Shown in pieces: positions 11,761-24,329 of a stretch of 64,000 nucleotides of DNA; position 1 is the stretch's first letter; each line of letters begins with the position of its first letter. Both the position numbers and the translations under genes were made by a program. The stretch spans positions 12,967,501 through 13,031,500 of the forward strand of contig JAKOON010000008.1 of the NCBI GenBank assembly GCA_022577435.1. The letters are read 5' to 3'. The stretch is from Embiotoca jacksoni (taxonomy: Eukaryota > Chordata > Actinopteri > Embiotocidae). Under the pieces are notes generated by a model. The model saw only the letters and a program-made list of their open reading frames with translations. It ran no database searches and had not been told where the DNA came from.

Positions 11761-12929
11761 ATACTGAAGACTATTTTCTCTGTTTTTTTTCTGGTCATGT
11801 AACACCAATTTCAAAAGTTTTGCACCTCTCAAGAGCATAGACAATCTGGTTTTGTACAAAGACCATTCTTTAGACTGGAAATCTATTCCTTCAAGTCACA
11901 CAGAGCGACAACGGAAAATATAAAGCAGCAGAGAAGAACACCTGCTGGTTTGTGCACTACTGTATTGTATGTAAGATGCATTGTATGCATTGTTCCTGTT
12001 CTGATAATGCCTTTTTGATTGTCCTCACTCACTTAACCATAATTTTCTACTGGGCACCAGCTCCTTTTCATCTCTGGAGACTCTTCAAACTACAATGTCA
12101 AATGTTTCCCCTAAAATCAAGGCAGTCAAATTAAATGTATACTCAATACACCACACTGATTTCAAAGCAAAAGTTGAAGATGGAATAAGTGTTAAAATTA
12201 AGCACAGCTCTCCCAGCTAAAATTCTTAAGATCCTAAATAACACCTTACAAAAAAAAAAAAGAGGGAAAGACAGCAAACATTTACTCCACAAAAAAAAAA
12301 TATACTTTTAAATGAACACTGTTTTGTAACTCATTTATCGATACGAGAGAAAACTGTAGGCTGTATTTTAATTCTAAAGTCATATTCCCTAAAGTTCAAT
12401 TTCAATGTACAAGGGTGCATGACTCAAAGCACATTAAAATGTTTGGTTCCTGACCCGAGGTGGTAGTCACACAAGGTAACACAGTGGCAGTAATTCTTTG
12501 TTTCGGGTAACATTTCCCATTACAGAAACTTCTAACAGATGTTCTACTAAATTCAAGTGCATTTTATAATTAAAATACTGATTATTTTTGTCCTTAAGAA
12601 AAAACAAATAATCCAATTTAGGGGTGCAACGTTTGTTGTTGCTAAAACTGTTCACTTCCATTATTACTTGATAAGAATTAAAAAATATTAAATGAAAAAT
12701 TTGTAATACTTATCTACATTTTGCAGTCATTTTTTTTTTCAACTTTAACTGAAAGTACAGTATTGTGTCTATGCATGCATGCATTAGTGTCGGTTATTTG
12801 AGGGCAGTCATGCGAGCCTGCTCCGGGGTGGATGTAGGGAAGTGTCCCTGTGTGCGTGTCTGCGAACACATACAGAAACTTGATTGAAATGGGAAATTTT
12901 AACATGAGAGAAGTGTAATCTCTGTCTCA
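11761..12929. other. no gene seen
   Basis: AT-rich with poly(A) runs at about 12,250 and 12,290. Nothing recognised. Confidence 0.5.
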
Positions 12930-13140
12930 CAACAGGCTGCCGCAGTGTCAGAAGAGCACTGCACTGGTGGCAATTATTATTGGCATCACGCTAATTGTAG
13001 GTGAATAATTAATCCTTACTGTTCTGGAGTACAGGGACCTGAAAGTGTGAGCTGGTTTGTGGCAGGGCTGAACTCGGTGTTGAATGGTGACTAATTGGAA
13101 CTGGGATCCTTTTGTTTATTGGACAATTATAATATTACTT
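12930..13140. promoter_or_regulatory. candidate conserved non-coding element
   Basis: A non-repetitive stretch with balanced base composition and several homeodomain-type cores (caattattattgg, gctaattgtagg, gaataattaatcc, gactaattgg). This style is typical of vertebrate developmental enhancers. This is inference from composition only; conservation was not tested. Confidence 0.2.
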
Positions 13141-16100
13141 ATTCCCGTTCAGGTCATGTTTAAGGAGAAACACTAGCTATTATTAGGCTCTCAACACCAC
13201 ACCATACCAATTAATGACAATCAAAGTATGAATTCAAATATCCCCACACTGGGATCTTGAAACAAAATACATAAATGTTACTCAACATGCAAAACTGAGT
13301 TCATCTCATGAAAGCAATATACATATTTATATACACAGATACTGATAAATGTATCTGTACAAATGGGTGAGTTCAGTGATGCTCAGTCAAAACTCCCGAT
13401 GAAATCTGCAGCCCTTGTCTGCCCTCTGTTGGACAAGGTTTAGATGTCTTTCCTCTCCAAAGGAGGCAGAGCAACATGATAATAGATAGATTATATATTT
13501 CAACGATTACAACGAACTTTGTGTTTTTTACGTAGAAAGAAAATCATGTTGTCTTCAACTGTGTAGGCCTAAAACGGGAGTAGTTCATTTGTAGTACAAT
13601 AGTGACTTTCCAAGTAAACTTTTACACCAAACACAAATTAATATTTAAGTGCAATATCACAACCAAGTTCTAGTATATAGTTTTAAAGTGTTACGTTCGT
13701 AATCAATTCTTGGCGTTGTCTCATTCTTACATGAGAAAACAGACAAAACACAAACGTTTTGATATCAATACTGATCAGAAAAACCACAGTAAATATGACC
13801 TCCAACTTTAACTAATTAATTTTCTCGATAGTTTGTTCTTTTCACAAAACACCCTCACACAAAACATGAGAGGATTTGAGTGTAATGCAGTTTGAAATTG
13901 CATTACACCTGATCAATTACCAGGATATAATATAACAAAATGCACAGGTGAAAATACAGGAGGAGGTGATTCGTCCTAATTAACAAAGACACGATACACC
14001 TCTTAATTTCTTGTTCATAGTACTTTCTTTATCTTCTACCTACTAATCCAACATGGTTCAACCAACAGGTTCCATTTTTTTTAAATCTATTGAGATTTCC
14101 TTATGCGTCATTAGGGTATTTCCTGACGAGTCACCACTGTAAATATAAGATTACTTTTGTACACAAGAGAAAATAAACAAATTCAAAATTGGAAATCTGA
14201 GATTAACCACAACCTTTTTCAAATGTTAAGACAACTGGGAGACTCGTGTATTCAGTGTATAGTAAGACAATGTTGCCATCTAGTGGGCAACAAAGCAAAA
14301 TCCTTTCAGATCAGCATGTTATCTTTTAAACAGTTGTATCTGGGGTTTTTGATTTGAATTGAATGTTTTGCGCAAAGTATAAAACAGTAGTCTTTCCTTC
14401 AATAACTGACAATATTTTTTTGATTTAACTCTTTTTTTTTATTTAACATCTAGCCGAGTTGTACTCCATTAACTTGTGTTGCCTTTCAGATTGCATCAAC
14501 TGGGTAACTAAACAGTCAAGGAAATGCTGCAAATGTGCTGACGATCAAAATATTTAAAACCAAAACATCCAAATTATAGACAGTCCACTACATAAAAGCT
14601 ACATGTTTTTGTGCCACTCAAACAATAGTGGGCCATACGTGAGCCAATGCAAGCTTCGAGCACTGTCCAGCAGACAAAATGTCATCCAATGCCAACCAGA
14701 AAATGGTAAGGGATTAATTCAGTGATTGTATTTATGCAAAAATAGGTGGTTTAAACACTTTTTTGTGTGTACCTGCATGGATTTAAAGCTGACAATTTCT
14801 AGTGTTGTACATAAATACAATGCAAACTGAAGTAGTCTAATAAAAAGGTGATAATGTAGAAATTGCAATATAATATTTTCAGGCTATGTTGTTGACAAAT
14901 TTTAAATGACCATATTAGTTTTACTCTACACACAAAAAGGGCCAAATTAATGCAGAATAACACCGCAATGGTCAACCCAAACTCACTCCTACTACTAGTT
15001 GACCGGATTCTATCCTAACACTACGGCTGCTATGCTCACACACTGAAGTAGAAACCAACAGAAACCAAACCTTGGTAACAGGGTGAGCGTGTTCAGTACC
15101 TCACTGGGGTTATCAAGTGGGCACCTCCCTTCACCAGTGTCTCATCAAGTTAGGCCCTTAATACCCCAGGAAGGCTCAACAGCAGTCCTGGCGTCCCAGG
15201 ACTACTCCCCTCAATACTCACATCCACCACCCCTGCATCTAATCTAGCATGAACTACATTGGCAATTCATAACAGGGAAGGAAGGCTTTCTGGGCTCTGG
15301 ACTGTTATTGAGGCCCTGGGCACAGCACTTAGTTCGGTTTGGCTGGGTAGTAATTCAGTCTTTACCAATATGGCTATAGGGTTCCAATGTACCTAAAATG
15401 ATGTCTTAATTATTAAAGTTACATTCACTTTCGCTGACCTGAGGTTTTGCCAGACATCCACAGACACTTATATAAACAAAATACTGCCCTTGTCTAGTTT
15501 AAGGAGGGATTCAAATTTTACTGATAATGTGGCTGTTACAGGCATTTATGGCATGTGTCTGACTTTCAGGAGGAAGGTTGCTCTTGTCTCTGATTCAAGT
15601 ATCCTTTACACTGATGTAAATAAACATGCCTATTTCAGTAAAATGTCCCACTCACACTTGAAAGCCAACTCTGTTAAGATTCTCAGTCACCAAGGTCAGG
15701 ATATTACTAAGTGCAATCTGAAAGCAAATTGATTTATGGGGCTTTCAACATCTTTAGGGGTTATCAACACCTTCAGAGTTCACGTGAGTCATTGACTTGT
15801 TTGGATTTTCAAAAAACACCTGAACCCTCTACACATCAAGTGCAATAAGCCTCTGTGGCAGAAGCCTGTCCACCCTGGTGACAACACGCCCAGGCCTAAA
15901 CAGAGTGATGTTATGTACGCAGTTCAAGGATGTGAGGAATGCGCAGACCTGGGGCCTGTTTCACAAAACCTAGATAAAGGATTAAGACAGGATTTTCCAG
16001 ATATGCTGCCTTAATTAAGCCTCGTTTTGGTTTCACAAAAGCAGTAACACAAGTTACCATGGAGATGTATTCAGTGAAACTAACCTGGTCCAAACCAGGC

Positions 16101-16583
16101 TAACAGCCAGGCTTACTTAATCCTGGTGCCTTTCAGTCAGTGTTTACTCTGATCAGAAACCAGTTTCTTACAGTTATTCCCTGTCAAAGGGAAGTTTTGC
16201 CATAAAATAAAGAATAAAAGGAGTTTCCCTTCATAAAGACGACTGCTTTTCTGAATAACTGCCTGCATCAACTTTCCCAAGATTCAGCCCCACGCAGCAT
16301 GAAGCTCTAACCGTCCTACATATCATCTGTACTGGGCTAAGCATTTTTTCAAGTGACACGTTTCTCTTCATGCAGCAGGAGAACCTGAAAATCTGAGCAA
16401 AGCCTTTATTTGTCTCTGTTAGAAGGTATATTTGTCTTCGAAATAATATTCTCACATCTTTATTATCTCCCCACAGACGTATGTGCTACATTAAGGAGGA
16501 TTTTTTTTTTTTCAAATCGCAGGTACAATGAATTACAGATTATGTGTGTGTGTGCGCAAACACGTACACGGAGAGAAAAGGAG

Positions 16584-16635
<52 letters not shown>

Positions 16636-17640
16636 TGGGGGAGGTAATCTTCAATGTGAATAATATAAGTAACAACTTTAACATTTACCATCACTAAACA
16701 GAGGAGGTGGTTTGCAACACCACCACAAGGCATCCTCAAATCCCTACAGGGGGGAACACCCATTCAGGCCATGACTCGTGTGTCAACATTTGACCTAAAC
16801 GACTACTAACAACCCTAGATGAGGTTAAAAGCCTGGGACCTGTCAGTGAGAATAGAAACATCTTCAAGAACCTCAGGCAAGTGCAGTTGCTTTTAGGTGA
16901 CACTAAGAAAATCTCAAGCCGACATTTCAAATTCCTGCACTCACAAAGTATTTCAATGATGAAGCAACACATTGATGCCCAAACAGGTTTGGCCAACAGA
17001 TATAAAGGTTGTATGATTATCAAGCAACTTGGCCCTCTGGCTTTGCAACATGAACACTCGATGCTATAATCCATTTCTCAATCTCTAAAGATTGACCTAT
17101 ACGCAAAGTAAAATAGCTGTGAATGCCCACACACTTTGAGTATTTAAATTATAGCTTGTCCTTGAAGAACAAACACAGAAAAAAAAAAACACAGTATCAA
17201 AAGACGTGAATAAATCAGTGTAAAATTATGAAAAGTCTACTTTCACACACTCGTCTATGGGTTAGAAAAGAACATTCACACATGAGAAACCCGCAAACTA
17301 AAGCTTCTCCAAAGTCTCCGAGCACACACCTTTAAACCAACACGGAGACCCACGACCTTTAACCGGATACTGTTATCAAATCCATGTTGTTTGTCTAAGA
17401 AATGCAAATAGCAGATATCAAATGCCCTGCAATGCACATTAAAACCTGCAAGCATCAATACAGGATTTAACTTGTAAAATTAATGACACTACTTTGCGTA
17501 TTCACACCGGTGAACCATGAACTATCTTATACACCTGATGAAAAAGAAACGAAGAAACTCCACTCTTCACCATCATCCACCACTTCAATTAACTGTGTTG
17601 CACAAGCTGCAACCTTCAACTTCACACTGGACAGTTCATT
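13141..17640. other. no gene seen; palindromic MITE-like scrap and GT microsatellite
   Basis: 15,955-16,135 carries gggcctgtttcacaaaacc and inverted ggattaag/cttaatcc motifs, resembling a common fish MITE. A (GT)n tract is at 16588-16634. The remaining sequence is AT-rich without recognisable coding potential. Confidence 0.4.
16588..16634. repeat. (GT)n microsatellite
   Basis: About 23 uninterrupted GT units. The apparent open frames across it are repeat artefacts. Confidence 0.98.
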
Positions 17641-18040
17641 TTTCGCCCGGTACTGTTAAAACTGATTTAAACCAGCAATTAACTTTATTTAGGGAGAGCG
17701 CAATTATCTTAAACCAGGTGTTTGTTCTTCTTCGTTACCTTTCGCAGCGGCGTCCAGACTCGCTGTTAGTCCACGTGACTCACGAGCGCCCTCCCTGGTC
17801 GCGCGAACTTTAGCACGTGTCAACTTCATCTCCTGAACGTTGTTGTTGTTTCAGCCAACTTTACTCCGACCGCCATGTTGTTTTCCTCCTCGCAACTGTC
17901 TTTTCGGTCCTCCTAAGAGGCATTATTGAAGTCAACCTTCCTTTGCTATTATGCCAGCTCTGTAGCAGGTGTTGCGCCGAGTTAACCCGCGTGTCCCTGC
18001 GCTAATTACTCCGCCGCGTGCGGCTCAATTGTGGTCCATT
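17640..18040 (+). promoter_or_regulatory. CpG-rich promoter-like region
   Basis: CpG-dense from about 17,740 (gtcgcgcgaac, gttgcgccgag, ccgccgcgtgcgg). It includes a CACGTGAC E-box at 17773-17780, another CACGTG at about 17814, and a YY1-like CCGCCATGTTG at about 17870-17880. It lies directly before a possible first coding exon. Confidence 0.45.
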
Positions 18041-18126
18041 ATGAAACGATTACTGAACGGGTCTCCCAGGCACACGCCCAGGGGCGCAAGGAGTAAGGTG
18101 GAGGTGGTCCGGAGGTTCTGCTGGGA
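18041..18126 (+). CDS. possible first coding exon of an unidentified gene
   Basis: ATG at 18041 opens MKRLLNGSPRHTPRG, then KVEVVRRFCW, 28 codons plus two bases, running into GGGA|gtgagt (strong donor at 18127). The peptide is basic and Ser/Pro-rich, like a nuclear protein's N-terminus, but I cannot assign it. The frame is also open for some distance upstream of the ATG. No continuation exon was found by eye between here and CDYL2. It could equally be a lncRNA first exon. Confidence 0.3.
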
Positions 18127-20780
18127 GTGAGTAACATTTCGTAATAGTGAACAAAACCACCTCAAAGAAACACCAAACAATGACAACAAGATGCAGAATT
18201 TCTGTAAACGATCATAAAGGGATCCTGAACTATTCAGAACAACTACAAAGAGATTTAGATTTACACAAACTCACCACAATTTGAAGAAAATGATTCAAAA
18301 CAGCTTTATAAGGAGGCTTATAACAATTAAACATACACTCAAAACCGCAACAAAGATAGCCTACTCAAAATGACAAAAACTAAAAGAGACTTAAATGATT
18401 TTTTTTTTTTTTTTAAAAAAGAAAAAAAAAAAGCACTCAACTATACACAGCTATAAAGGCCCAAATTTGTATCGCTCACCATTCAACCTATTTTTTTTGC
18501 ACCTGTGCTTTTAAAACCTTTCAAATTCTCTACTATGAAAAGGGTTTAATACAGTTTTGCTTATTGTGGTGAGGACATGTTTTCAGTAGGGGGTTTGTAA
18601 CCATAAATTGTGGAAACGGATGCTAAAGGGCAGCAGTTGTAAATTAAGGGGTTCTACTCAAAAGCGTTATATCATAGCCTAAGCATCAAAAAGTTTACAA
18701 TGTTATTGTAAAATGGGCGAACATAAAGCATTTACATAAACAACTGCACGTCCTATAATGAGAGAATTCAAATACAGAGGAACCTCTAGCCCATTGAGAC
18801 TCAGATGGAAGTTTCACAGAGACTTATTAAGCAAAGGTTATTTTGTGTTGAACACTAATAGTGCATTGAGCCTGCTTCTGATCAAAAAAATAGGTTATGA
18901 TAGGCTTAGACAAATTATTGGTAAATGGTTGCATTCCCTTTCTTTATGGTAACCTCCGTCCCATGACCCAGAAACCTTTTGTTTTGTTTATTTACTTGAA
19001 ATATGTTAGTGGGTTTATTATGTTAGTACATTTAACTGCAGAGGATGTGCAATTTAACTAGACTGAAACTGAGAAATGCAATTATGAAGTTCTCATTTAT
19101 CTTTCTTTCATTTTCTATGTTAACTGGTAACTTTTACAAACTTTGTCATCTGAATTACTATGTTACATATTTGAAAAATGAGTGCAATAGGCTGTCAATA
19201 AATGATTCACAAACGTTCAACATTAGTCAGCTTGCCAAATGACAATCTTGCTCATAGCTGTACTGGAGGCCGAGTTTGCCAGAATTATTAATAGAATGAA
19301 CTTACAACATGGTTACAATTGACAGCAGACTGAAAGCACTGTAACTGTGCAAGATATCTTCTCTCCTGTAAGATTTCATTCATGACCTAACCCAATTCCA
19401 CCTCATTCACAGATGCTACACAGCCACACTCAGTAGTATACAGTTGTTCACTGGGGTTGAGGTATCTGTTCAGCTTCGAGTGTGACAGACATGTAGGGAG
19501 TTTGAAGAGAAGCCAGGGGCAAAGTTTCAACATGGTGTAGAAGTCACGTTAAGAAATAGGTGGGCAGATGGTGTGACGAGGAAGAAACAGAATCAGTTCA
19601 TGTATTTGAGTGGAAATGTGCAGGATTACATTCTCACTGTGGCTGGTCTCAAGTGATTGTAAGTGATTGTAAAATCAATATTATATGCAAACATGCAAAA
19701 CGCACACACACACGAGAATGAGTTTTAGCATACTGGACACTGTGCAGAGTAAGAACTGAAAAATGCTTGCACTACCTGGCGAGATCTGTTGGCAACAAGA
19801 GGGGTAAACTACAAGAGTTCAGATGTAGTCTAATGTCAACTATGATGAAGTTTAAGCAAGCACTTGAAGTATGGATGAGGAAAACAAGTTTTAGCATAGT
19901 GAAACACTGCAGTGACAACAAGCAGTGTAGAACTTGCAATGTGAACTAATGTGAATTTTGAAGCCCAGCTGGTGGTTGTCCAACTGGTTGTCAGACATTA
20001 TAGGAAGGATGTAAAAACAGCAATATTAACATTTACTGATATTCACTGCTAAACAGTGTGACATACAAAAAGTTGGTTCACTTCAAAATATTCATTACTA
20101 CTGGAGGATTGTTCCAAAATGATCATTTAAAATCATCGCTTACTCATTCTTCCTGCATTACCTCCACCATGGAGTTATGTCATCATATTAGTATGTTTGT
20201 TTGTCTGTTAGGATTTCAAAAACTCAACAGATTAAAAAAAAAGTAGTGAAAAATTAGGCTGGAGGAGAAAAAGAACCAGTAATTAGTTTCTGGTGCAGCA
20301 AATGCCCCCCTTTGACAATTTAGCAAGCACTCTATATTTTGGCTCTCAGCTGCTTAACCATGAGGTTATTTAGTCCATAGCTGGATGAGAGAGCATGAGA
20401 TAATTGTTCAAGTGGCAAAGACCTTTAGTAGCCATATTAATTCTGACTATTTCTCAACAAAGGAGGAAGTTGGCTGATGGATTAAAGAGCCACCAAGTTG
20501 GCAGAGGGAGGAGGATGGGATAAATGGGTGTGAGTGAAATGCCAGGGGAGGCCACTTTTCAGTTCCAGACAGTTCATTTTGGTTTCTTTGAACCATGCTT
20601 ATGATATTTAACCAATTTTTTTTTTGAGTTTTATCAACTTACTTTAACCTTGCTGAAGTACACAAACTTTTTTGAAGCCTTTCCAAGTCTGGTTCAGGGC
20701 CGCAGAGCTTTGGAAGGCCCTGAGAAACTATTTGGTTCTGTTGATAGGCGTGTTAAATCACAAAACACTTCTGTGTGTCG
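18127..20780. other. no gene seen
   Basis: AT-rich with poly(T)/poly(A) near 18,400-18,432. 20,280-20,560 is more balanced in composition (ccagtaattagtttctgg, ggttatttagtccatag) and could be conserved non-coding sequence. Otherwise nothing recognised. Confidence 0.4.
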
Positions 20781-20861
20781 TTTAAAGATGCTGTAAAGCA
20801 AATTCCAAGATTTGCTTCTCAATACATTATATAATCGTGAAAGGAGTTGCTGAAAGCATGT

Positions 20862-21034
20862 GCAAAGTTTGAAAACTTTGTCGCAATGAAATGTGGAGTT
20901 AGACCGTTGAACAGTTTCTCATCCGTCTTCAACTCGAGTTTTTTTAGGCAAAGTTTGAAAACTTTGTCGCACTGAAATGTGGAGTTAGACCATTAAACAG
21001 TTTCTTATCCGTCTTCAACTCAAGTTTTTTTTAG
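20862..21034. repeat. 86-bp direct repeat, two copies
   Basis: Both copies begin gcaaagtttgaaaactttg and contain aaatgtggagttagacc and cagtttct(c/t)atccgtc. They differ by a few substitutions. They lie inside the left part of the THAP-bearing element. Confidence 0.95.
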
Positions 21035-21242
21035 GCGGGGCTAAAACCCAACCTATCTACCTCACAACAACCTATCTACGTCAGATCACAGCCGGTTTAT
21101 ATAACCTTCTGCATGGCTCCTCCTCTCACACAGTGAAACGCTATAAAAGCCTGGAGCTCATTTGCATAAGAGGTCATCCCACTGGACTTCAGTTCTACTC
21201 CTGCTGTAGTCTGATTGTTATTGTACATCAGCTAGCTGCTAC

Positions 21243-21582
21243 AGGACGTCTCCCTCCACACGCAAGTGCATCTTTCCTGAATGCAAGAACCTCAAAAGCA
21301 GCACTGCAGCGCTATTTAAATTTCCTACTGATGAAGGAAGGAAAAAGAGGTGGACTGATTTCGTGAAGAGCCACACTAAAGGAGACTTTAGGATTAACAC
21401 CAACAGTGACCTGCAGTGACCATTTCACGACGGATAGTTTTAACTTGGACCGGAGACAGATGCAGTTCACGGACACACGGCTTCTCCTGCAACGCGGAGC
21501 CGATCCGAGCTTCACCCTCCCGGCCGTTCATTCTCCTGTCGCACTGGCACCATCCGCTGCCGCCAACAGTTCACCACTCAGC
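21243..21582 (+). pseudogene. THAP zinc-finger domain, frameshifted
   Basis: Frame 1 reads RTSPSTRKCIFPECKNL..., then FKFPTDEGRKKRWTDFV, and stops at TGA 21417-21419. The next frame continues from 21412 with CSDHFTTDSFNLDRRQMQF and ends ...LLQRGADPSF. Together these supply the full THAP C2CH signature: Cys codons at 21267 and 21282, Cys at 21412, His at 21421 (C-x4-C, about 43 residues, C-x2-H), plus an AVPS-like box (ADPSF). The two halves are out of frame with one another by one base, and no ATG precedes the first half, so it is broken or has an unusual exon structure. Followed by a CAGC|GTAAGT donor. Confidence 0.75.
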
Positions 21583-21827
21583 GTAAGTTCTGTGTGCTTG
21601 TCAAGGATATCTTGTCCTCCCGATTAATGAGGGTTGTTGTTTTTGTACTCCGGTGACGGTGTAACGTTACAATCACCGACCCTCTCGGTTGCATGTACCG
21701 GTACTGGTCCGGATAAACGAGCCCGACTGCATGTGCAGGAGGCTGCAGAGAACAGGTGGAGGTGGAGGTGGAGGGTCATCAGTGGAAGAGAAAGACTGTC
21801 GGCTCGACCTGAGCAGGTTCAAAATTT

Positions 21828-21881
21828 GAATTGACGTGATGTAATGAATTGACGTGATGTAATGAATTGATGTGATGTAAT
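21828..21881. repeat. 18-bp tandem repeat, three copies
   Basis: gaattgacgtgatgtaat three times (third copy with one C to T change). It contains TGACGTGA, a CREB/ATF-like core, in the first two copies. Confidence 0.95.
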
Positions 21882-22478
21882 GCAGCGTTGTTCATGTTGT
21901 AGTCGTTACAGAACTAAATCAACTCCTCCGCTCTTATTATCTCCACTATTGTAATGCAGGTCATTAGAAGTAGTTGGAGACTCACTGTCTGCTGTCTCTG
22001 GTGTCCAGTTTTAATCCTGTGTTACAGCTCAGGGGGACAAGCTGGATTTATATGCATCTGTATGTTTCACTCATTGGACAAATACATTCTAATTTTATTC
22101 TGTTTTCCCAAAGCAGGCTGCTCCATCCACCAGAGAGACAGAGTGCTAGTGGGACATCATGCATAAAGTCACCGAGAGGTTGGATGTCAGACGGACCACT
22201 TAGTGGGAAAAGAACTGCAGCCACAGGACTGTCATACTGAACACTGAACACCTTCCAGCGAGTGGGCGGAGCTTCAGCTCCTTCAGGACACACCCCCACA
22301 GTCTCAGCACAGAGAAGACTGATGATTTTCTCACCATTTCAAACTCTAATTTAACATACTTGTCGGTGGTTGTTTTTCATCAAATTTGGATGGGTAGTTA
22401 ACAACCCATACTTGTGTGGGGTGATGAACTTAAAACTGATTTTCATTTCTACTTTACAGCATCTTTAAGAGTAAATCA

Positions 22479-22530
22479 TACACCGATCAGCCGTAACATT
22501 AAAACGACTGACAGGTGAAGCATTAATACA
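22479..22530. repeat. MITE fragment (mariner-type)
   Basis: tacaccgatcagccgtaaca followed by ttaaaacgactgacaggtga resembles the terminal sequence of a widespread fish mariner-type MITE. Only about 50 bp are recognisable. Confidence 0.4.
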
Positions 22531-23094
22531 ACAGTCCAGCAATAAATACTCCCCTTATAAGAATTATAATGTTCAGCCATTATTCAGTCCAATTGAGAGG
22601 TGATTTAAGTAAATGGTCATTTTGGAGACTGTAAATTGTGGTGCTAAAGAACTGCAGCGGGTGATAGTGACAGTTCTGAATACTTTGTCCCTCCCATTTA
22701 AATTAACTTTGACTGACAAAATATTAAAAACACCTCTGTTTTAGATGTTGCTGCGAAAATAGTCCACACACAACTTAAAACCTGACAAGACAGAAGATCT
22801 ATACAATCGCTGCAATTTTCAGATGGACACCCAGGAATAATGTCACCAGTTTGCTATCTGTCATAAATGTGAAATAAGGTCACAATCTCCCCTTCTGCTC
22901 CTCAGTTATGCTGTGCGGACAACCCAAAAACATAATGCCCCTGGTTATGGCCATTGCCAGCAAGGAGGCATACAAAAAAAACAACCTTTTATCTAAAAAA
23001 GCCCATAAAACAGCAAAATAAAACCCCAAAGTTATATCCAATAATAATATCCTTAAACCATATGACCGACAGTAAATGTTTCTGATAGTTTCTT

Positions 23095-23720
23095 ATAATG
23101 GAAGAAAGTAACGAAGTACATTTACTCAAGTATATTATTTGTACTTTACTTGAGTATTTCCAATTTATTCTACTTTATACTTCCACTCCACTAAATTTCA
23201 GAGAGAAATGCTGTATTTTCTACTCCACTACATTTATTTGACAGCGTTGGTTCCTTTTCAGATTAATATTTGACACAATGAATAATATAACAAGCTTTTA
23301 AAATACAATACAAAGATTAAATTGGTGTATTTCAACCTTTTTGGCTTCTGATGTCAGTGTGAAAGCAGTGTGAAGGGAGAGCTGTGGCTCAGATGGTAGA
23401 GTAGGTTGACTGCTATTTGCAAGGTTGGCATGAAACTGGATATAAAGTAGTTCAAACTAGCTCCACCCCCAGCAGCTTTAACAGTAACACTCTGCTTACA
23501 CTGCTTCAGTATTAATAATCTAATAATGTCATATTTAATAATATATCAGTCAGATGGAACTACCCAATACTTTCACTTTAATGCTTTCACTACATTTTGC
23601 TGCAAATATTTATGCACTTTCACTTGAAGAGTTTATCATGAACAACATTACTTGACATGGAGTATTTCTTTTACATTGCTGTGCCAATACTTTTGCTTAA
23701 GTAAATAAACTGAATACTTT
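23095..23720. repeat. dispersed DNA-transposon-derived repeat with nested SINE head
   Basis: Opens agaaagtaacgaagtacatt and tactcaagta..gtactttacttgagtattt, then tctactccactacatttat, a pattern very common in fish genomes. It ends near 23,715 with an inverted cttaagtaaataaactgaat. At 23376-23480 a tRNA-like SINE head (gagctgtggctcagatggta) appears to interrupt it. Family assignment (hAT-like) is from memory. Confidence 0.5.
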
Positions 23721-24329
23721 AATCGCTGATTTCTTAAAAACACCCGACACATTTCTTTACAATTTTTAGCTTGTTCCTCATGTGCAACCACTGCTTTCTG
23801 TAAATCCCACCAATAATGTTTATTTTCAGTTTTGGGGACTGAAAAAAGGTGGAAACAGCTACTTCGCCTCATTCAGCAAATGTCAATACATTCAGCACAC
23901 AGAGAAATGTCATTAGATCAACAACTTATTTGTCACTTTGTAATTGTCATGATAACCGAACATATTCAAGGATATTAGTAATCATATATATTTTGTGATG
24001 TCCCTTTAACACTACCATTCACACCTGACACAACAAAAAAAGGCAACAGGCTCAGTGACAGAGGAAATAACATATATCTAGCTGCAGGAAAAGAAAGCAT
24101 TCATTTCCCTTTTTCACAGATGTTCTGTAACATGATGCATGATTTATGGTACAGTGCTGCCAACAGGAGATACAGTTGTCAACCAGAAACATACACTGAC
24201 CCCAATTCTCTATTTCATTTCCAATACAACATATGTGTAGCTTTTGCATTTACAGTGTGACATATCTTAAATAATACAACAAATGAAAATGGCTCAGACA
24301 CATTTTTTCTGACCATCTCTGGCACAGCA

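Larger units (their letters stand above)
20781..22469 (+). mobile_element. TIR-bounded element carrying a THAP domain (P-element-like remnant)
   Basis: TTAAAGATGCTGTAAAG at 20782-20798 is repeated perfectly in inverted orientation at 22452-22468. Between them lie an 86-bp direct repeat pair (20862-20947, 20948-21034), a promoter-like stretch (ttatataacc, ctataaaagcc), a THAP-domain reading frame ending in a GTAAGT donor (21583), an 18-bp x3 tandem repeat, and an acceptor-like ttttcccaaagcag at 22117 with further exon-like sequence. THAP domains are the DNA-binding modules of P-element/THAP9-type transposases. No catalytic domain is recognised, so this is a non-autonomous or decayed copy. An 8-bp target duplication is not evident. 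Confidence 0.6.

Noticed and set aside
16410..16697. Open frames across the GT tract on both strands
   Set aside because: Created by the stop-free microsatellite (Cys-Val or His-Thr repeats).
17276..18005. Open frames around the CpG-rich patch at 17.3-18.0 kb
   Set aside because: Peptides look like random translation of non-coding sequence; only the ATG at 18041 with its donor was kept as a candidate.
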